Of a stretch of 39,041 bases of DNA, positions 23,808 to 32,314 are shown in pieces. The first letter of the stretch is position 1, and each line of letters begins with the position of its first letter. The notes below the pieces were generated by a model that was not told the DNA's origin, searched no databases, and was given only the letters and a program-made list of their open reading frames with translations. Both the position numbers and the translations under genes were made by a program. This DNA is from Acidobacteriota bacterium (GTDB lineage: Bacteria; Acidobacteriota; Blastocatellia; Pyrinomonadales; Pyrinomonadaceae): the NCBI GenBank assembly GCA_021323895.1, contig JAJPKD010000170.1, positions 1 through 39,041 on the forward strand, given 5' to 3'.

Positions 23808-24383
23808 ATGAATAGCGACGAAGTAATCCAAAGATTCAAAGACTCGGGCGCCTTGCTCGAGGGGCATTTTATGCTGTCGAGCGGCTTGCACAGTAACGTC
23901 TATCTGCAGTGCGCGATCGCTTTGCAGCAGACGAGGGATGCAATTCAATTCGGCGCGGCGCTGGCCGCGAAGTTTCGCGATGAGGAGATTGAAACCGTTG
24001 CGTCGCCGGCCATTGGCGGCATCGTTATTGGCTACGAAGTCGCGCGGCAACTCGGCGTCCGCTTCATCTGGACTGAACGAGAGCAGGGGAGAATGACCTT
24101 GCGCAGAGGCTTTACGGTGCGCGACGGCAAACGGATTCTCGTCATCGAAGATGTGATTACCACTGGCGGCTCAACGCTCGACACGATTGCAGTTCTGCAA
24201 GACGCCGGCGCAAATGTGGTTTCGGCTGGTTCGATCATCGACCGCTCAGGTGGCGAGGCCGACGTAGGTGTGCCGCGCCTATCGCTCGCAACTCTCAACG
24301 TCGCCGCTGTTTCAAGCGAGGATTGTCCTGCCTGTAAACGCGGCGAAATTGCGGTGAAGCCTGGCAGTCGAAAGAGCGCTTAG
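23808..24383 (+). CDS. pyrE: Orotate phosphoribosyltransferase
   Basis: Joins orotate to PRPP to give OMP in pyrimidine synthesis. 191 residues. GHFMLSSGLHSNVYLQC (19-35) is the orotate-side loop, TVASPAIGGIVIGYEVAR (63-80) is a conserved strand, and LVIEDVITTGGST (111-123) is the PRPP-binding motif. A C-terminal C-x-x-C (EDCPACKRGEIAVKPGSR) is common in this branch. The start is 46 bases from the divergent exonuclease start, and truA follows 11 bases later, suggesting co-transcription. Confidence 0.94.
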   Translation: MNSDEVIQRFKDSGALLEGHFMLSSGLHSNVYLQCAIALQQTRDAIQFGAALAAKFRDEEIETVASPAIGGIVIGYEVARQLGVRFIWTEREQGRMTLRRGFTVRDGKRILVIEDVITTGGSTLDTIAVLQDAGANVVSAGSIIDRSGGEADVGVPRLSLATLNVAAVSSEDCPACKRGEIAVKPGSRKSA

Positions 24384-24394
24384 CAACCCGCGTT

Positions 24395-25150
24395 ATGAAT
24401 TTCCGACTCTTGCTTCAATACGACGGCACTGACTTTCATGGTTGGCAGATGCAGGACGGACTGCGGACCGTGCAAGGCGAGTTGACGCGTGTGCTGACGC
24501 TGCTCGAAGGAAGGGAAGTCACCGTCCACGGATCGGGCCGCACTGATTCCGGCGTCCATGCTGAAGGCCAGGTCGCGACCGTTCATCTAGAGCGAGAGAT
24601 AAGCCCATCGAAGTTACGCAACGCCATCAACGGAAATCTGAAGCCCGATCTTCGCGTCCTGTTTGTTGATATCGTGACCGATGATTTTCATGCGCGATAT
24701 TCCGCGGTTTCGAAGACCTACTGTTACCGCGTAGTTCACGGCCAAGTGATGTCGCCGTTTTGGGTGCGCTACGCCCATCAGGAGTCGCGCGCGCTGGATT
24801 TCGCCTCGATGAAGCATTGCGCGCGATTCCTGATCGGAGAACACGATTGGACGGCTTTCTCTGCCGCACAATCCAACGCTGAGTCACGTGTCCGGACGGT
24901 CACGCAGTTGGAAATTCAGCATGGTTGGGATAGCCGCGGCTGCTGCGATCTAGTGGAGTTCACCGTGTCAGCCAATGGATTCCTGCGTTACATGGTACGC
25001 TCGATCGTGGGAACACTTTTGGCTGTGGGTCGAGGCGAAATTGACGAGGCCGCGATCAAGCGCGCACTCGACACTAGTGATCGCGAATTGGCGGGGCCGA
25101 CTGCGCCCGCGCCCGGGTTGACGTTGATGAGCGTGCAATATGAAGAATAG
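24395..25150 (+). CDS. truA: tRNA pseudouridine(38-40) synthase
   Basis: 251 residues. Catalytic Asp51 lies in GSGRTDSGVHA (47-56). The N-terminal strand FRLLLQYDGTDFHGWQMQ, the YRV/KTYCYRV segment and the C-terminal GFLRYMVRSIVGTLLAVGRGE are hallmarks of TruA, which modifies the anticodon stem-loop of many tRNAs. Starts 11 bases after pyrE. Confidence 0.95.
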   Translation: MNFRLLLQYDGTDFHGWQMQDGLRTVQGELTRVLTLLEGREVTVHGSGRTDSGVHAEGQVATVHLEREISPSKLRNAINGNLKPDLRVLFVDIVTDDFHARYSAVSKTYCYRVVHGQVMSPFWVRYAHQESRALDFASMKHCARFLIGEHDWTAFSAAQSNAESRVRTVTQLEIQHGWDSRGCCDLVEFTVSANGFLRYMVRSIVGTLLAVGRGEIDEAAIKRALDTSDRELAGPTAPAPGLTLMSVQYEE

Positions 25151-25152
25151 GT

Positions 25153-25181
25153 TTGCGCTAAATCAGTCGCCCGATTAAGAT
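25153..25181 (+). promoter_or_regulatory. Candidate promoter for the uppS operon
   Basis: TTGCGC (25153-25158), 17-base spacer, TAAGAT (25176-25181), 24 bases before the uppS ATG. Confidence 0.45.
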
Positions 25182-25204
25182 GCGCTTGGCCTAGAAACGT
25201 TTTC

Positions 25205-25996
25205 ATGCTGAAAGACTTTACCGAGGTTGTTGAGGCAGGCTCGCGCGATCAAAAACTGCTCGCGGCAATCGATTGGGAGCGCTTGCCGAAGCACGTTGCC
25301 ATCATCATGGATGGCAACGGCCGCTGGGCGGCGCAACGCGGGCAGCCGCGAATTGCGGGCCATCGTGCGGGTGTTGAAGCCGTGCGCGCAGCGGTCGATA
25401 CGGGCGCGCGGCTTGGTCTCGGGGCGCTGACGCTTTACGCTTTTTCGACCGAAAACTGGAAGCGTCCACGCTATGAAGTAGATGCACTGATGCGCATGCT
25501 CAGAAAATACTTGCGCCTCGAGCTTGATGAGATCAATCGCCAGAACATTCGCTTTCAGACGATTGGTCGAATCCAAAAACTAAGCTCGAGCGTCCGTGAC
25601 GAGATTGCGCGAGCCTCCGACCGAACCGCGTCGAACACCGGCATGGTTCTGAGTGTGGCGCTGAATTATGGCGGACGCGCGGAAATAGTAGATGCCTGTC
25701 GCGGGGCGGTGCGAAAGCTCGAAGCGTCCGGCAGGTCGATTGATGAATTGAATGAAGAAGAAATCGATCGCGAACTGTACACTAACAACCTGCCGGAACT
25801 TGATTTACTGGTAAGGACCAGCGGCGAACTCCGCATCTCGAATTTTCTTTTGTGGCAGATCGCTTACGCCGAGATTTATGTCACTGAGACCTTCTGGCCA
25901 GACTTTCGCCGCGTGGAGTTGCTGGAAGCGATCGTCGATTATCAGCGACGCAACCGGCGTTTCGGAGGATTGAAGCTCGTCGTCAATGCGAAATAG
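25205..25996 (+). CDS. uppS: Undecaprenyl diphosphate synthase (cis-prenyltransferase)
   Basis: Makes the C55 lipid carrier precursor for peptidoglycan from farnesyl and isopentenyl diphosphates. 263 residues. VAIIMDGNGRWA (31-42) contains the catalytic Asp36 and the diphosphate-binding Gly-Arg. HRAGVEAVR, LTLYAFSTENWKRP and SVALNYGGRAEI follow, and RTSGELRISNFLLWQIAYAEIYVTETFWPDF is the C-terminal IPP-binding block. First gene of the lipid/isoprenoid operon with cdsA, dxr, rseP and ispG. Confidence 0.95.
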   Translation: MLKDFTEVVEAGSRDQKLLAAIDWERLPKHVAIIMDGNGRWAAQRGQPRIAGHRAGVEAVRAAVDTGARLGLGALTLYAFSTENWKRPRYEVDALMRMLRKYLRLELDEINRQNIRFQTIGRIQKLSSSVRDEIARASDRTASNTGMVLSVALNYGGRAEIVDACRGAVRKLEASGRSIDELNEEEIDRELYTNNLPELDLLVRTSGELRISNFLLWQIAYAEIYVTETFWPDFRRVELLEAIVDYQRRNRRFGGLKLVVNAK

Positions 25997-25997
25997 A

Positions 25998-26058
25998 GTG
26001 TTAGAAGCTCGACCGTGAGAGAGGGACTGGCCTTGCTGACGGGCGGGGCTTCTGACAC
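25998..26058. repeat. Imperfect inverted repeat between uppS and cdsA
   Basis: GTGTTAGAAGC (25998-26008) and GCTTCTGACAC (26048-26058) are complementary except for one G-T pair, with a 39-base GC-rich interior. It sits inside the operon just before the TTG start of cdsA and would fold in the mRNA. It may be a dispersed repeat element. Confidence 0.55.
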
Positions 26059-26067
26059 GAATCAATC

Positions 26068-26955
26068 TTGAAAGCCAAACCACCACAGCCAAAACCCAAG
26101 TCATTACTCGCCGGAATTCCGCCATCGATTGCGCGCATCGTGACCGCAGTCGTCCTGCTGCCGGTGCTGATCGCTTCGATCATTGTTGCCAAGTTGGCTC
26201 TCTTATTCGTCGTGTTGGCAGGACTGGCAATGCTGGCGGGTTTGATCGAATTTTGGATCCTCGCTAAGAAGCAGCAAATTCGCGCCGATGCCGCCGCGGG
26301 ATTGTTGGGAGCTGTGGCGCTGCTGACTATTTTCTATTTCACCCGACCGGGATTGTTGCCTGATCTCCTGATGATTCAGCTCATCCTGCTGCTGTTGACG
26401 GCGGGAACATTGACGGCGGCCATGGTACGCGGCGCTCCATTCGAGCGAATGATCTCGTCTGTGGGCGCGACAGTCTTGAGTGTCATGTACGTCGTGTTGC
26501 TGGGCGGCCACTTGGTGGCGACGCGAGTCGGCTTCGCGCCCCAGCTCTCGAAACATCTACTCGGATTTTTCTTTCTGGTGATTTTTGGATCGGATGCAGC
26601 GGCCTATTACGGCGGGCGCATGTTTGGGCGTCACAAGCTGGCGCCGAGCGTGAGCCCCGGCAAGACTTGGGAAGGCGCGATTGCCGGAATGCTCGCGAGT
26701 TTGTTACTGGCGGCCGGTTCGCATTACTGGTTCTTTCCCGAACTGCCGTTGAAATTTGCGTTACCTTTGGCGGCGGTGATGAATGTTGTTGGGGTGCTGG
26801 GTGACTTGACGGAAAGCGCCCTCAAACGCAGCGCCGGTGCAAAAGACACGGCGCAAATTCTGCCGGGCCATGGTGGCATCCTCGATCGAATCGATAGCTT
26901 GCTGTTCAATGCGCCGGTCATCTACTATTTCGCCTGGGCTTATTTCGCCCGCTGA
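26068..26955 (+). CDS. cdsA: Phosphatidate cytidylyltransferase
   Basis: Makes CDP-diacylglycerol from phosphatidate and CTP, in the inner membrane. 295 residues from TTG 26068, with a Pro/Lys-rich cytoplasmic start (KAKPPQPKPKSLLAG) and about seven to eight membrane helices. The CdsA signature is clear: FGSDAAAYYGGRMFGRHKLAPSVSPGKTWEGAIAG (about 171-206) and GDLTESALKRSAGAKDTAQILPGHGGILDRIDSLLF (about 248-283). The stop overlaps the next ATG by one base, so translation is coupled. Confidence 0.94.
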   Translation: MKAKPPQPKPKSLLAGIPPSIARIVTAVVLLPVLIASIIVAKLALLFVVLAGLAMLAGLIEFWILAKKQQIRADAAAGLLGAVALLTIFYFTRPGLLPDLLMIQLILLLLTAGTLTAAMVRGAPFERMISSVGATVLSVMYVVLLGGHLVATRVGFAPQLSKHLLGFFFLVIFGSDAAAYYGGRMFGRHKLAPSVSPGKTWEGAIAGMLASLLLAAGSHYWFFPELPLKFALPLAAVMNVVGVLGDLTESALKRSAGAKDTAQILPGHGGILDRIDSLLFNAPVIYYFAWAYFAR

Positions 26956-27368
26956 TGAGCACTAAGAAAATAATTCTGATTATCGTCGGCATCATCGCGG
27001 TGCTGGCATTGATCGTTGGGCTGTTTGTCGGCGGGATTGCGTTCTTTGTCTTTCGCACAATTGGTCATAGCGAAGCGGCGGACACGGCCCGCGCTTATCT
27101 GCGCAGCAATCAAAAATTGAAACAGGACATTGGCGAAGTTGCCGACTTTGGCTCAATCGTCACCGGCAATATCAATGTGAGCAACGGCGACGGGGTCGCG
27201 ACACTTAACCTGAAAGTTTACGGCGAAAAGAAAACTGTGAACGCGCGAGTCGATCTTTCATTTCGCAGCAACCGCGCTTGGCGCGTGACTGACGCTTCTT
27301 ATGAGAGCGACGGTAAGACGATCGAGTTAATGCAACCCTACGAGCCGGCGTCGTCGCCGTCTCCTTAA
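26955..27368 (+). CDS. Small single-pass membrane protein, Coa1-like
   Basis: 137 residues. One N-terminal helix (IILIIVGIIAVLALIVGLFVGGIAFFVF) anchors a small alpha/beta domain facing out of the cytoplasm. The order is helix ADTARAYLRSNQKLKQDIGEV, strands GSIVTGNINVSNGDGVATLNLKVYGEKKTVNARVDLSF, and W at WRVTDASYE. This resembles the Coa1/TIM21-type fold of cytochrome oxidase assembly factor 1 homologues in bacteria. No catalytic residues are visible. Overlaps cdsA by one base and precedes dxr by six bases. Confidence 0.65.
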   Translation: MSTKKIILIIVGIIAVLALIVGLFVGGIAFFVFRTIGHSEAADTARAYLRSNQKLKQDIGEVADFGSIVTGNINVSNGDGVATLNLKVYGEKKTVNARVDLSFRSNRAWRVTDASYESDGKTIELMQPYEPASSPSP

Positions 27369-27374
27369 TCTTTT

Positions 27375-28574
27375 ATGTCACCTCGCGGAATTTCCATACT
27401 CGGTTCGACTGGTTCGATTGGCTGCAACACATTGCGGGTGGTCGAAGCGCTGGGCGCTGAGCGCTTTCGTGTCGTCGCGCTGGGCGCCGGTCGCAACATC
27501 GAAATTCTCGCCGAGCAGGTAGCGCGGCATCAGCCTGAAACCGTCTCTGTCGAAACCGAGGAAGCCTCCGAGCAACTTAAGAAGCAGCTCAAAAAGCGAA
27601 AAGTAAGAGTTCCGTCGATTGCGATTGGCGAAGCGGGACTGATCGAAGTTGCCACGCATGAACGGGCAGACTGCGTTGTTTCCGCGACGGTGGGCGCAAT
27701 TGGATTTGTGCCTACGCTGCGCGCTCTGGAAGCCGGCAAGCGCGTCGCGCTGGCGAACAAAGAGACGCTGGTGATGGCTGGCGAATTGATGACGCGCGCC
27801 GCGGAAAAATCCGGCGCGGAGTTGCTGCCGGTAGATTCCGAACACAACGCTCTGCATCAATGCATGCGCGGCGAGAAGCGAAACGAAGTGCGTCGCATCG
27901 TCCTCACGGCATCGGGCGGGCCATTCCGCACGAAAGACAAAGCGGCGATGTCGCAAGCGACCGTCGCCGAGGCGATGAAACATCCGACCTGGAACATGGG
28001 CGCGAAGATTACGATCGATTCGGCGACTCTGATGAATAAGGGTTTGGAAGTGATCGAAGCCCATTGGCTGTTTGGATTCAGCGCGGACGAAATCAATATA
28101 GTGGTGCATCCTGAGTCGGTAGTGCATTCCATGATCGAACTGATTGACGGTTCGGTCATCGCCCAGATGGGCGTGACCGACATGCGCCACGCGATTCAGT
28201 ACGCGCTGACTTATCCGGAAAGATGCGGGTCAGACTTGGCGCCACTCGATCTGACGAAGCTCTCGACGCTGCATTTTGAAGCTCCTGATCTCGAACGCTT
28301 TCCGTGCATTTCGCTGGCTTATCGCGCGCTGCGCACCGGCGGGACATTGCCGGCGGCGATGAATGCCGCCAACGAGGAGGCTGTCCATGCCTTCATCGAC
28401 GAACGCATCTCGCTTTCGGACATTCCGCTGATCATCCGCGCCATCATGGATGATCATAAGCCGGCGGCGGTCAAAGTTTTGGATGACGTACTCAATGCCG
28501 ACCGCAGCGCGCGGCAGCTCGCACGCAGAATCATCAACCAACTGACCGCTGCGCCTCGTGCCAACGTGGCGTAG
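27375..28574 (+). CDS. dxr: 1-deoxy-D-xylulose-5-phosphate reductoisomerase
   Basis: Second step of the MEP isoprenoid pathway, NADPH-dependent. 399 residues. NADPH loop ILGSTGSIGCNTL (8-20), ALANKETLVMAGELM (about 125-139), metal/active-site block LLPVDSEHNALHQC (about 151-164), ASGGPF (about 178-183), and HPTWNMGAKITIDSATLMNKGLEVIEA (about 202-228). Length and motifs are standard. Its product feeds the pathway that ends with IspG two genes later. Confidence 0.96.
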   Translation: MSPRGISILGSTGSIGCNTLRVVEALGAERFRVVALGAGRNIEILAEQVARHQPETVSVETEEASEQLKKQLKKRKVRVPSIAIGEAGLIEVATHERADCVVSATVGAIGFVPTLRALEAGKRVALANKETLVMAGELMTRAAEKSGAELLPVDSEHNALHQCMRGEKRNEVRRIVLTASGGPFRTKDKAAMSQATVAEAMKHPTWNMGAKITIDSATLMNKGLEVIEAHWLFGFSADEINIVVHPESVVHSMIELIDGSVIAQMGVTDMRHAIQYALTYPERCGSDLAPLDLTKLSTLHFEAPDLERFPCISLAYRALRTGGTLPAAMNAANEEAVHAFIDERISLSDIPLIIRAIMDDHKPAAVKVLDDVLNADRSARQLARRIINQLTAAPRANVA

Positions 28575-28598
28575 GCCGCGCGCATCAGATATCTCTGT

Positions 28599-28627
28599 TT
28601 GACCTCACCTATCACGACACGTAAACT
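28599..28627 (+). promoter_or_regulatory. Candidate internal promoter before rseP
   Basis: TTGACC (28599-28604), 17-base spacer, TAAACT (28622-28627) in the 71-base gap between dxr and rseP. The leader would be very short, about 12 bases, overlapping ggaagg at 28634-28639. Confidence 0.35.
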
Positions 28628-28645
28628 CGATTTGGAAGGCATTTT

Positions 28646-30061
28646 ATGAGCTTGTTGCAAAGCGGAATTATCGGCGTGCTGGCGTTCATTTTTATTCTGG
28701 GCGCGGCCGTGACGTTGCATGAGTTTGGCCATTTTATCGTTGCCAAGCTGCTGAAGATTCGCGTCGAGACCTTCTCGTTTGGGTTTGGCCCAAGGCTTTG
28801 GGGATTTCGAAAGGGAACGACTGACTATCGGATTTCCGCGATTCCTCTGGGTGGCTACGTGAAGCTGGGTGGCGATGATTCGAACGCGCCGATCGAAGGC
28901 GAGAGCGCGCCGGACATTCCGGCGAATGAGCGATTCGATTTGCGGCCGCGTTATCAGCGCATCATGGTGGCGCTGGCAGGGCCGATCATGAACATCTTGA
29001 CGGCACTGTCGATTCCGTTTGCCGGGGCGTTGATTTACGGCGTGCAGGCCACGCCTCCGCCAGTTGTCCGGCAGATTCTTCCCGGCGGCGCCGCCGAGAC
29101 CGCGGGACTGAAACCGGGCGATCGGATCGTCAACTTTGACGGCAACGAGAATCCAAAATGGAAGACTATCGCGGACGACGCTTTGCTCTCGCCCGGTCAG
29201 CCTCTGCCGTTGGAAATCGATCGCAGCGGTCAGCGCATTTCTCTGTCGATCAAGCCGACGCCTCATACCGAAGAGGGCGAGACGGTCGGCTTCCTCGATT
29301 TTTTGCCTGACTATGGCAATGTCCCAATCGTCGTTCGTGCGGTTGAGCCAAACACGCCGGCGTCCGAAGCTGGTCTGCAACCTGCTGATCGCATCGTGGC
29401 CGTCAACGGCGAACAGGTGAAGAGCGCGGAGCAGGTGACGCAACTCATTCGCGAGCATAAAGGGCAGCCGGTCACCCTGGGCGTTCTGCGCAACGGAAAG
29501 CCAGTCGATATCACGGCTACTGCGCGGCGTTTAAGCGATGGGCGCGAGCGTTTGGGATTCCAACCTGACGAGGAAATTCCGTTTCAGCGAGTTGGGCCGA
29601 TCGGTGCGTTGACGGAAGCAGTCGATCTGAATTGGGAATATATTCGTGTCACCGGCAAGGCACTGGGCCAACTCTTCGCCGGAAAGCGTTCAGTGCGAAA
29701 CACTCTGTCCGGACCAATCGGGATTTATCGCGTGGCTTCGACTTCAGCGATCAAACTTGGCTGGGCCGGCGTGTTCGCGACTCTCGGTTTTCTCAGTCTG
29801 AATCTCGGCATTTTCAATCTGTTGCCGATCCCGGTGCTGGATGGCGGCGCCATCTTCCTGCTGCTGATCGAGGGGGCTTTGGCGATCATCGGCATGACGA
29901 TTTCTGCGCGCGTGCGTGAACGGATTCAGCAAGTCGGATTCGTTGTCGTGATTCTGTTGATGGTTTTTGTGATCACGAATGACCTTTTGAAGCAGGCATC
30001 GATTTGGCGCGGTGGCGGGAATAGCAATCCGCCTGCGGCGTCGCCGGCGCCAAGCAAATAA
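28646..30061 (+). CDS. rseP: Site-2 membrane metalloprotease RseP
   Basis: Intramembrane zinc protease that cuts anti-sigma factors in envelope stress signalling. 471 residues. HEFGH (25-29) in the first membrane helix binds zinc. Two PDZ domains follow: the first around VVRQILPGGAAETAGLKPGDRIV (about 140-163), the second around VVRAVEPNTPASEAGLQPADRIV (about 228-251). The C-terminal helix has NLLPIPVLDGG with the third zinc ligand (Asp), then a last helix. RBS ggaagg precedes the ATG. The stop directly abuts the ispG start. The anti-sigma substrate is not encoded in the window. Confidence 0.94.
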   Translation: MSLLQSGIIGVLAFIFILGAAVTLHEFGHFIVAKLLKIRVETFSFGFGPRLWGFRKGTTDYRISAIPLGGYVKLGGDDSNAPIEGESAPDIPANERFDLRPRYQRIMVALAGPIMNILTALSIPFAGALIYGVQATPPPVVRQILPGGAAETAGLKPGDRIVNFDGNENPKWKTIADDALLSPGQPLPLEIDRSGQRISLSIKPTPHTEEGETVGFLDFLPDYGNVPIVVRAVEPNTPASEAGLQPADRIVAVNGEQVKSAEQVTQLIREHKGQPVTLGVLRNGKPVDITATARRLSDGRERLGFQPDEEIPFQRVGPIGALTEAVDLNWEYIRVTGKALGQLFAGKRSVRNTLSGPIGIYRVASTSAIKLGWAGVFATLGFLSLNLGIFNLLPIPVLDGGAIFLLLIEGALAIIGMTISARVRERIQQVGFVVVILLMVFVITNDLLKQASIWRGGGNSNPPAASPAPSK

Positions 30062-31168
30062 ATGCGTAAATCTCGACCAGTTCAAGTCAAACACGTGCAA
30101 ATCGGCGGTGGCGCGCCGGTCGTCATCCAATCGATGACCAAGACTGACACCGCCAACGTCGATGAGACCGTCGAGCAGATCGAGCAGATGGTAGCGGCGG
30201 GCTGCGAGATCGTACGTCTCGCAGTACCCGACAACGACGCGGCGATTGCCTTGAAAGAAATCCGCAAACGCGTCCCTGAAGTTCCGCTCGTCGCCGACAT
30301 TCACTTTCATTACAAGCTCGCCTTGATGGCGCTCGAAGCCGGCATCGACAAGCTGCGCCTGAATCCCGGCAACATCGGCAAGCACGAGCGCATCGTCGAA
30401 GTCGTGCGTGCCGCGCAAGCACAGAAGGTCCCGATTCGCATCGGCGTTAACGGCGGTTCGCTGGAGAAGGATCTTTTGCAGAAATACGGAACCGCGACTC
30501 CGGAAGCGATGGTCGAATCAGCTTTGCGTCATATTCGCATTCTCGAAGATCTCGATTTCACTGACATCATCATTTCGCTAAAGGCTTCGGATGTGCATCG
30601 CACGGTAGCGGCGTATCGTCTGCTCGCGGAACAAGTCGATTATCCGTTTCATCTCGGCGTGACTGAAGCGGGCACAGCCTTCACCGGCACAGTCAAATCA
30701 TCGATCGGACTCGGCATTCTGTTGCACGAAGGCATTGGCGACACGATTCGCGTTTCGCTGGCCGCGGAACCTCAGGAAGAAGTTCGCGTCGCGTGGGAGA
30801 TTGTGAAGTCACTCGGCTTGCGCACGCGCGGCGTTACGGTCGTGGCGTGTCCGACTTGTGGTCGTCTGGATGTCGATAACTTTGTCGAGATCGTAACTGA
30901 GATCGAACGCCGCCTGGCGCACGTGCAGGAGCCGCTTCATCTTTCGATCATGGGTTGTGCGGTGAACGGGCCGGGCGAAGCCCACGATTCGCAGCTTGGC
31001 ATCACTTTCGGGCGCGGTGTCGGGATGATCTTCAAAGACGGCGTGCCGATGCGCAAAGTCGCCGGCGAGGACATTGTCGAAGCTTTTGTGAAGGAAACTG
31101 AGAAGCTACTGGCCGAAGGTCCTACCGCCAAAGCCGAGATTCGCCACGAGCTGGTGACAATTCAGTAA
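30062..31168 (+). CDS. ispG: 4-hydroxy-3-methylbut-2-en-1-yl diphosphate synthase
   Basis: Penultimate enzyme of the MEP pathway, a 4Fe-4S protein. 368 residues; the ATG follows the rseP stop with no gap. SMTKTDT (24-30), RLNPGNIG (99-106) and GVNGGSLE (128-135) belong to the TIM barrel. Cluster ligands are C263 and C266 (ACPTCGR) and C299 (MGCAVNGPGEA), with E306 as the fourth ligand. This is the short, two-domain bacterial form. Last gene of the operon that begins at uppS. Confidence 0.96.
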   Translation: MRKSRPVQVKHVQIGGGAPVVIQSMTKTDTANVDETVEQIEQMVAAGCEIVRLAVPDNDAAIALKEIRKRVPEVPLVADIHFHYKLALMALEAGIDKLRLNPGNIGKHERIVEVVRAAQAQKVPIRIGVNGGSLEKDLLQKYGTATPEAMVESALRHIRILEDLDFTDIIISLKASDVHRTVAAYRLLAEQVDYPFHLGVTEAGTAFTGTVKSSIGLGILLHEGIGDTIRVSLAAEPQEEVRVAWEIVKSLGLRTRGVTVVACPTCGRLDVDNFVEIVTEIERRLAHVQEPLHLSIMGCAVNGPGEAHDSQLGITFGRGVGMIFKDGVPMRKVAGEDIVEAFVKETEKLLAEGPTAKAEIRHELVTIQ

Positions 31169-31181
31169 TCCATCCGCGTCA

Positions 31182-32222
31182 TCAAGCCGCCGCCAACTTC
31201 ATCATCAGTCCATCACTGGCAATCTTGCGATTGAGATTGACTTCCAACGCGCCGCGTAGTTCTTCAATTTCTTTGAGCCATGCCGCGGCCCGCGCACTCG
31301 GCAATTCGTTAGCAATGTTTTGCAAATCGCTGAGCGCGTCTTTGTTGACGATCGCTTGAGCAGGACCGCCCAAGCCGAGTGCCCACGCGTCCCGAATCAA
31401 ACTTTCGAGTACGTCTAGCGTTTGTTCGTAGTCAGCGCGATCTTTCGCTGCCGCGAGTTCCTCAGACGAATGCAGAAGCTGCACACGATCGCCTGTCAGC
31501 GTCAAAGCCTTCAAAACGGTAATCATTGACTGACGACGCTTGCGATAGTCGTCGATGTTCACGTTGAGCGCGCGACCGATGCTACCGCGCGACGTGCGCG
31601 CCAACAGGGGAGCGTCCGACTCGGGAACTTTCTTTTCTTTGACGAGGAATTCCTCGATGGTCTCGGCGGCGAGCGGGGCAAACCGGATTATCTGACAACG
31701 GGAACGAATCGTCGCGAGTAGTGCCGTGGGATTCGGGGTCGTTAGAATCAAATGCGAAGTTGCGGGCGGTTCTTCCAAAGTCTTGAGCAGCGCGTTTGCC
31801 GCTTGATCGTTCATGTACTCGGCATCTTCGACGATGAAAACACGCGCAGCGCCTTCAAAGGGGCGAAAGTTTGCTTCGCGTTCAAGTTCGCGCATGGGCG
31901 TGACGCGAATGATTTGTTTGTAAGGACGGACCATCGCGACGTCCGCGTGTTCGCTCCAGATCATTCGCTCCTTGTCGTCGTCGAGTTTTCCGAACGGCGG
32001 AAAAGTTGACGCGTCGATTCGCTTGCAGGCAGGACACTGATCGCACGCTTCAACGCCGACACGATTGCGACAGACGAGTGCCTTTGCGACTTCCAGCGCG
32101 AAGAGCTTTTTGCCGATGCCTTCTTCGCCGGTGAAGAGAAGCGAGCCCGGCAGGCGACCGCTGGTGAGCAGTCGCTTCAGCGATTCCTTGACTTCTTCGT
32201 TGCCGAGTAACTTCGAAAACAT
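31182..32222 (-). CDS. holB: DNA polymerase III subunit delta'
   Basis: Clamp-loader subunit of 346 residues. The N-terminal AAA+ domain has a phosphate loop GEEGIGKK (32-39) and a zinc site C51, C60, C63, C66 (C-x8-C-x2-C-x2-C). VFIVEDAEYMNDQAANALLKTLEEPP holds the Walker B-like region. ILTTPNPTALLATIRSRCQIIRF contains the S-R-C sensor motif. Gene order holB after tmk is common. The DnaX (tau/gamma) protein is usually longer, so delta' is preferred. Confidence 0.9.
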   Translation of the reverse strand: MFSKLLGNEEVKESLKRLLTSGRLPGSLLFTGEEGIGKKLFALEVAKALVCRNRVGVEACDQCPACKRIDASTFPPFGKLDDDKERMIWSEHADVAMVRPYKQIIRVTPMRELEREANFRPFEGAARVFIVEDAEYMNDQAANALLKTLEEPPATSHLILTTPNPTALLATIRSRCQIIRFAPLAAETIEEFLVKEKKVPESDAPLLARTSRGSIGRALNVNIDDYRKRRQSMITVLKALTLTGDRVQLLHSSEELAAAKDRADYEQTLDVLESLIRDAWALGLGGPAQAIVNKDALSDLQNIANELPSARAAAWLKEIEELRGALEVNLNRKIASDGLMMKLAAA

Positions 32223-32231
32223 AAACTAATT

Positions 32232-32314
32232 CGCAAAGCGCAAAGAGGAAAGCGAACGACGAGCAAAACTGAAGGTACGTCGCAGCGCTAAGTGATCACC
32301 CGTTTGCGCTTAGC
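32232..32314. repeat. Heptamer repeats between tmk and holB
   Basis: CGCAAAG, CGCAAAG, AGGAAAG, CGAACGA (32232-32259) in tandem, then opposite-sense CGTTTGC, GCTTAGC (32301-32314). The array reaches into the 3' end of tmk and lies in the short gap before the holB start on the minus strand. Confidence 0.6.

Noticed and set aside
27378-28190. Long open frame (270 codons) opposite dxr
   Set aside because: Full overlap with dxr on the other strand and His/Arg-rich low-complexity product without motifs.
28454-29458. Long open frame (334 codons) on the minus strand opposite rseP
   Set aside because: Antisense to the motif-bearing rseP frame; its Arg/His-rich product has no domain pattern and looks like a GC-driven shadow.
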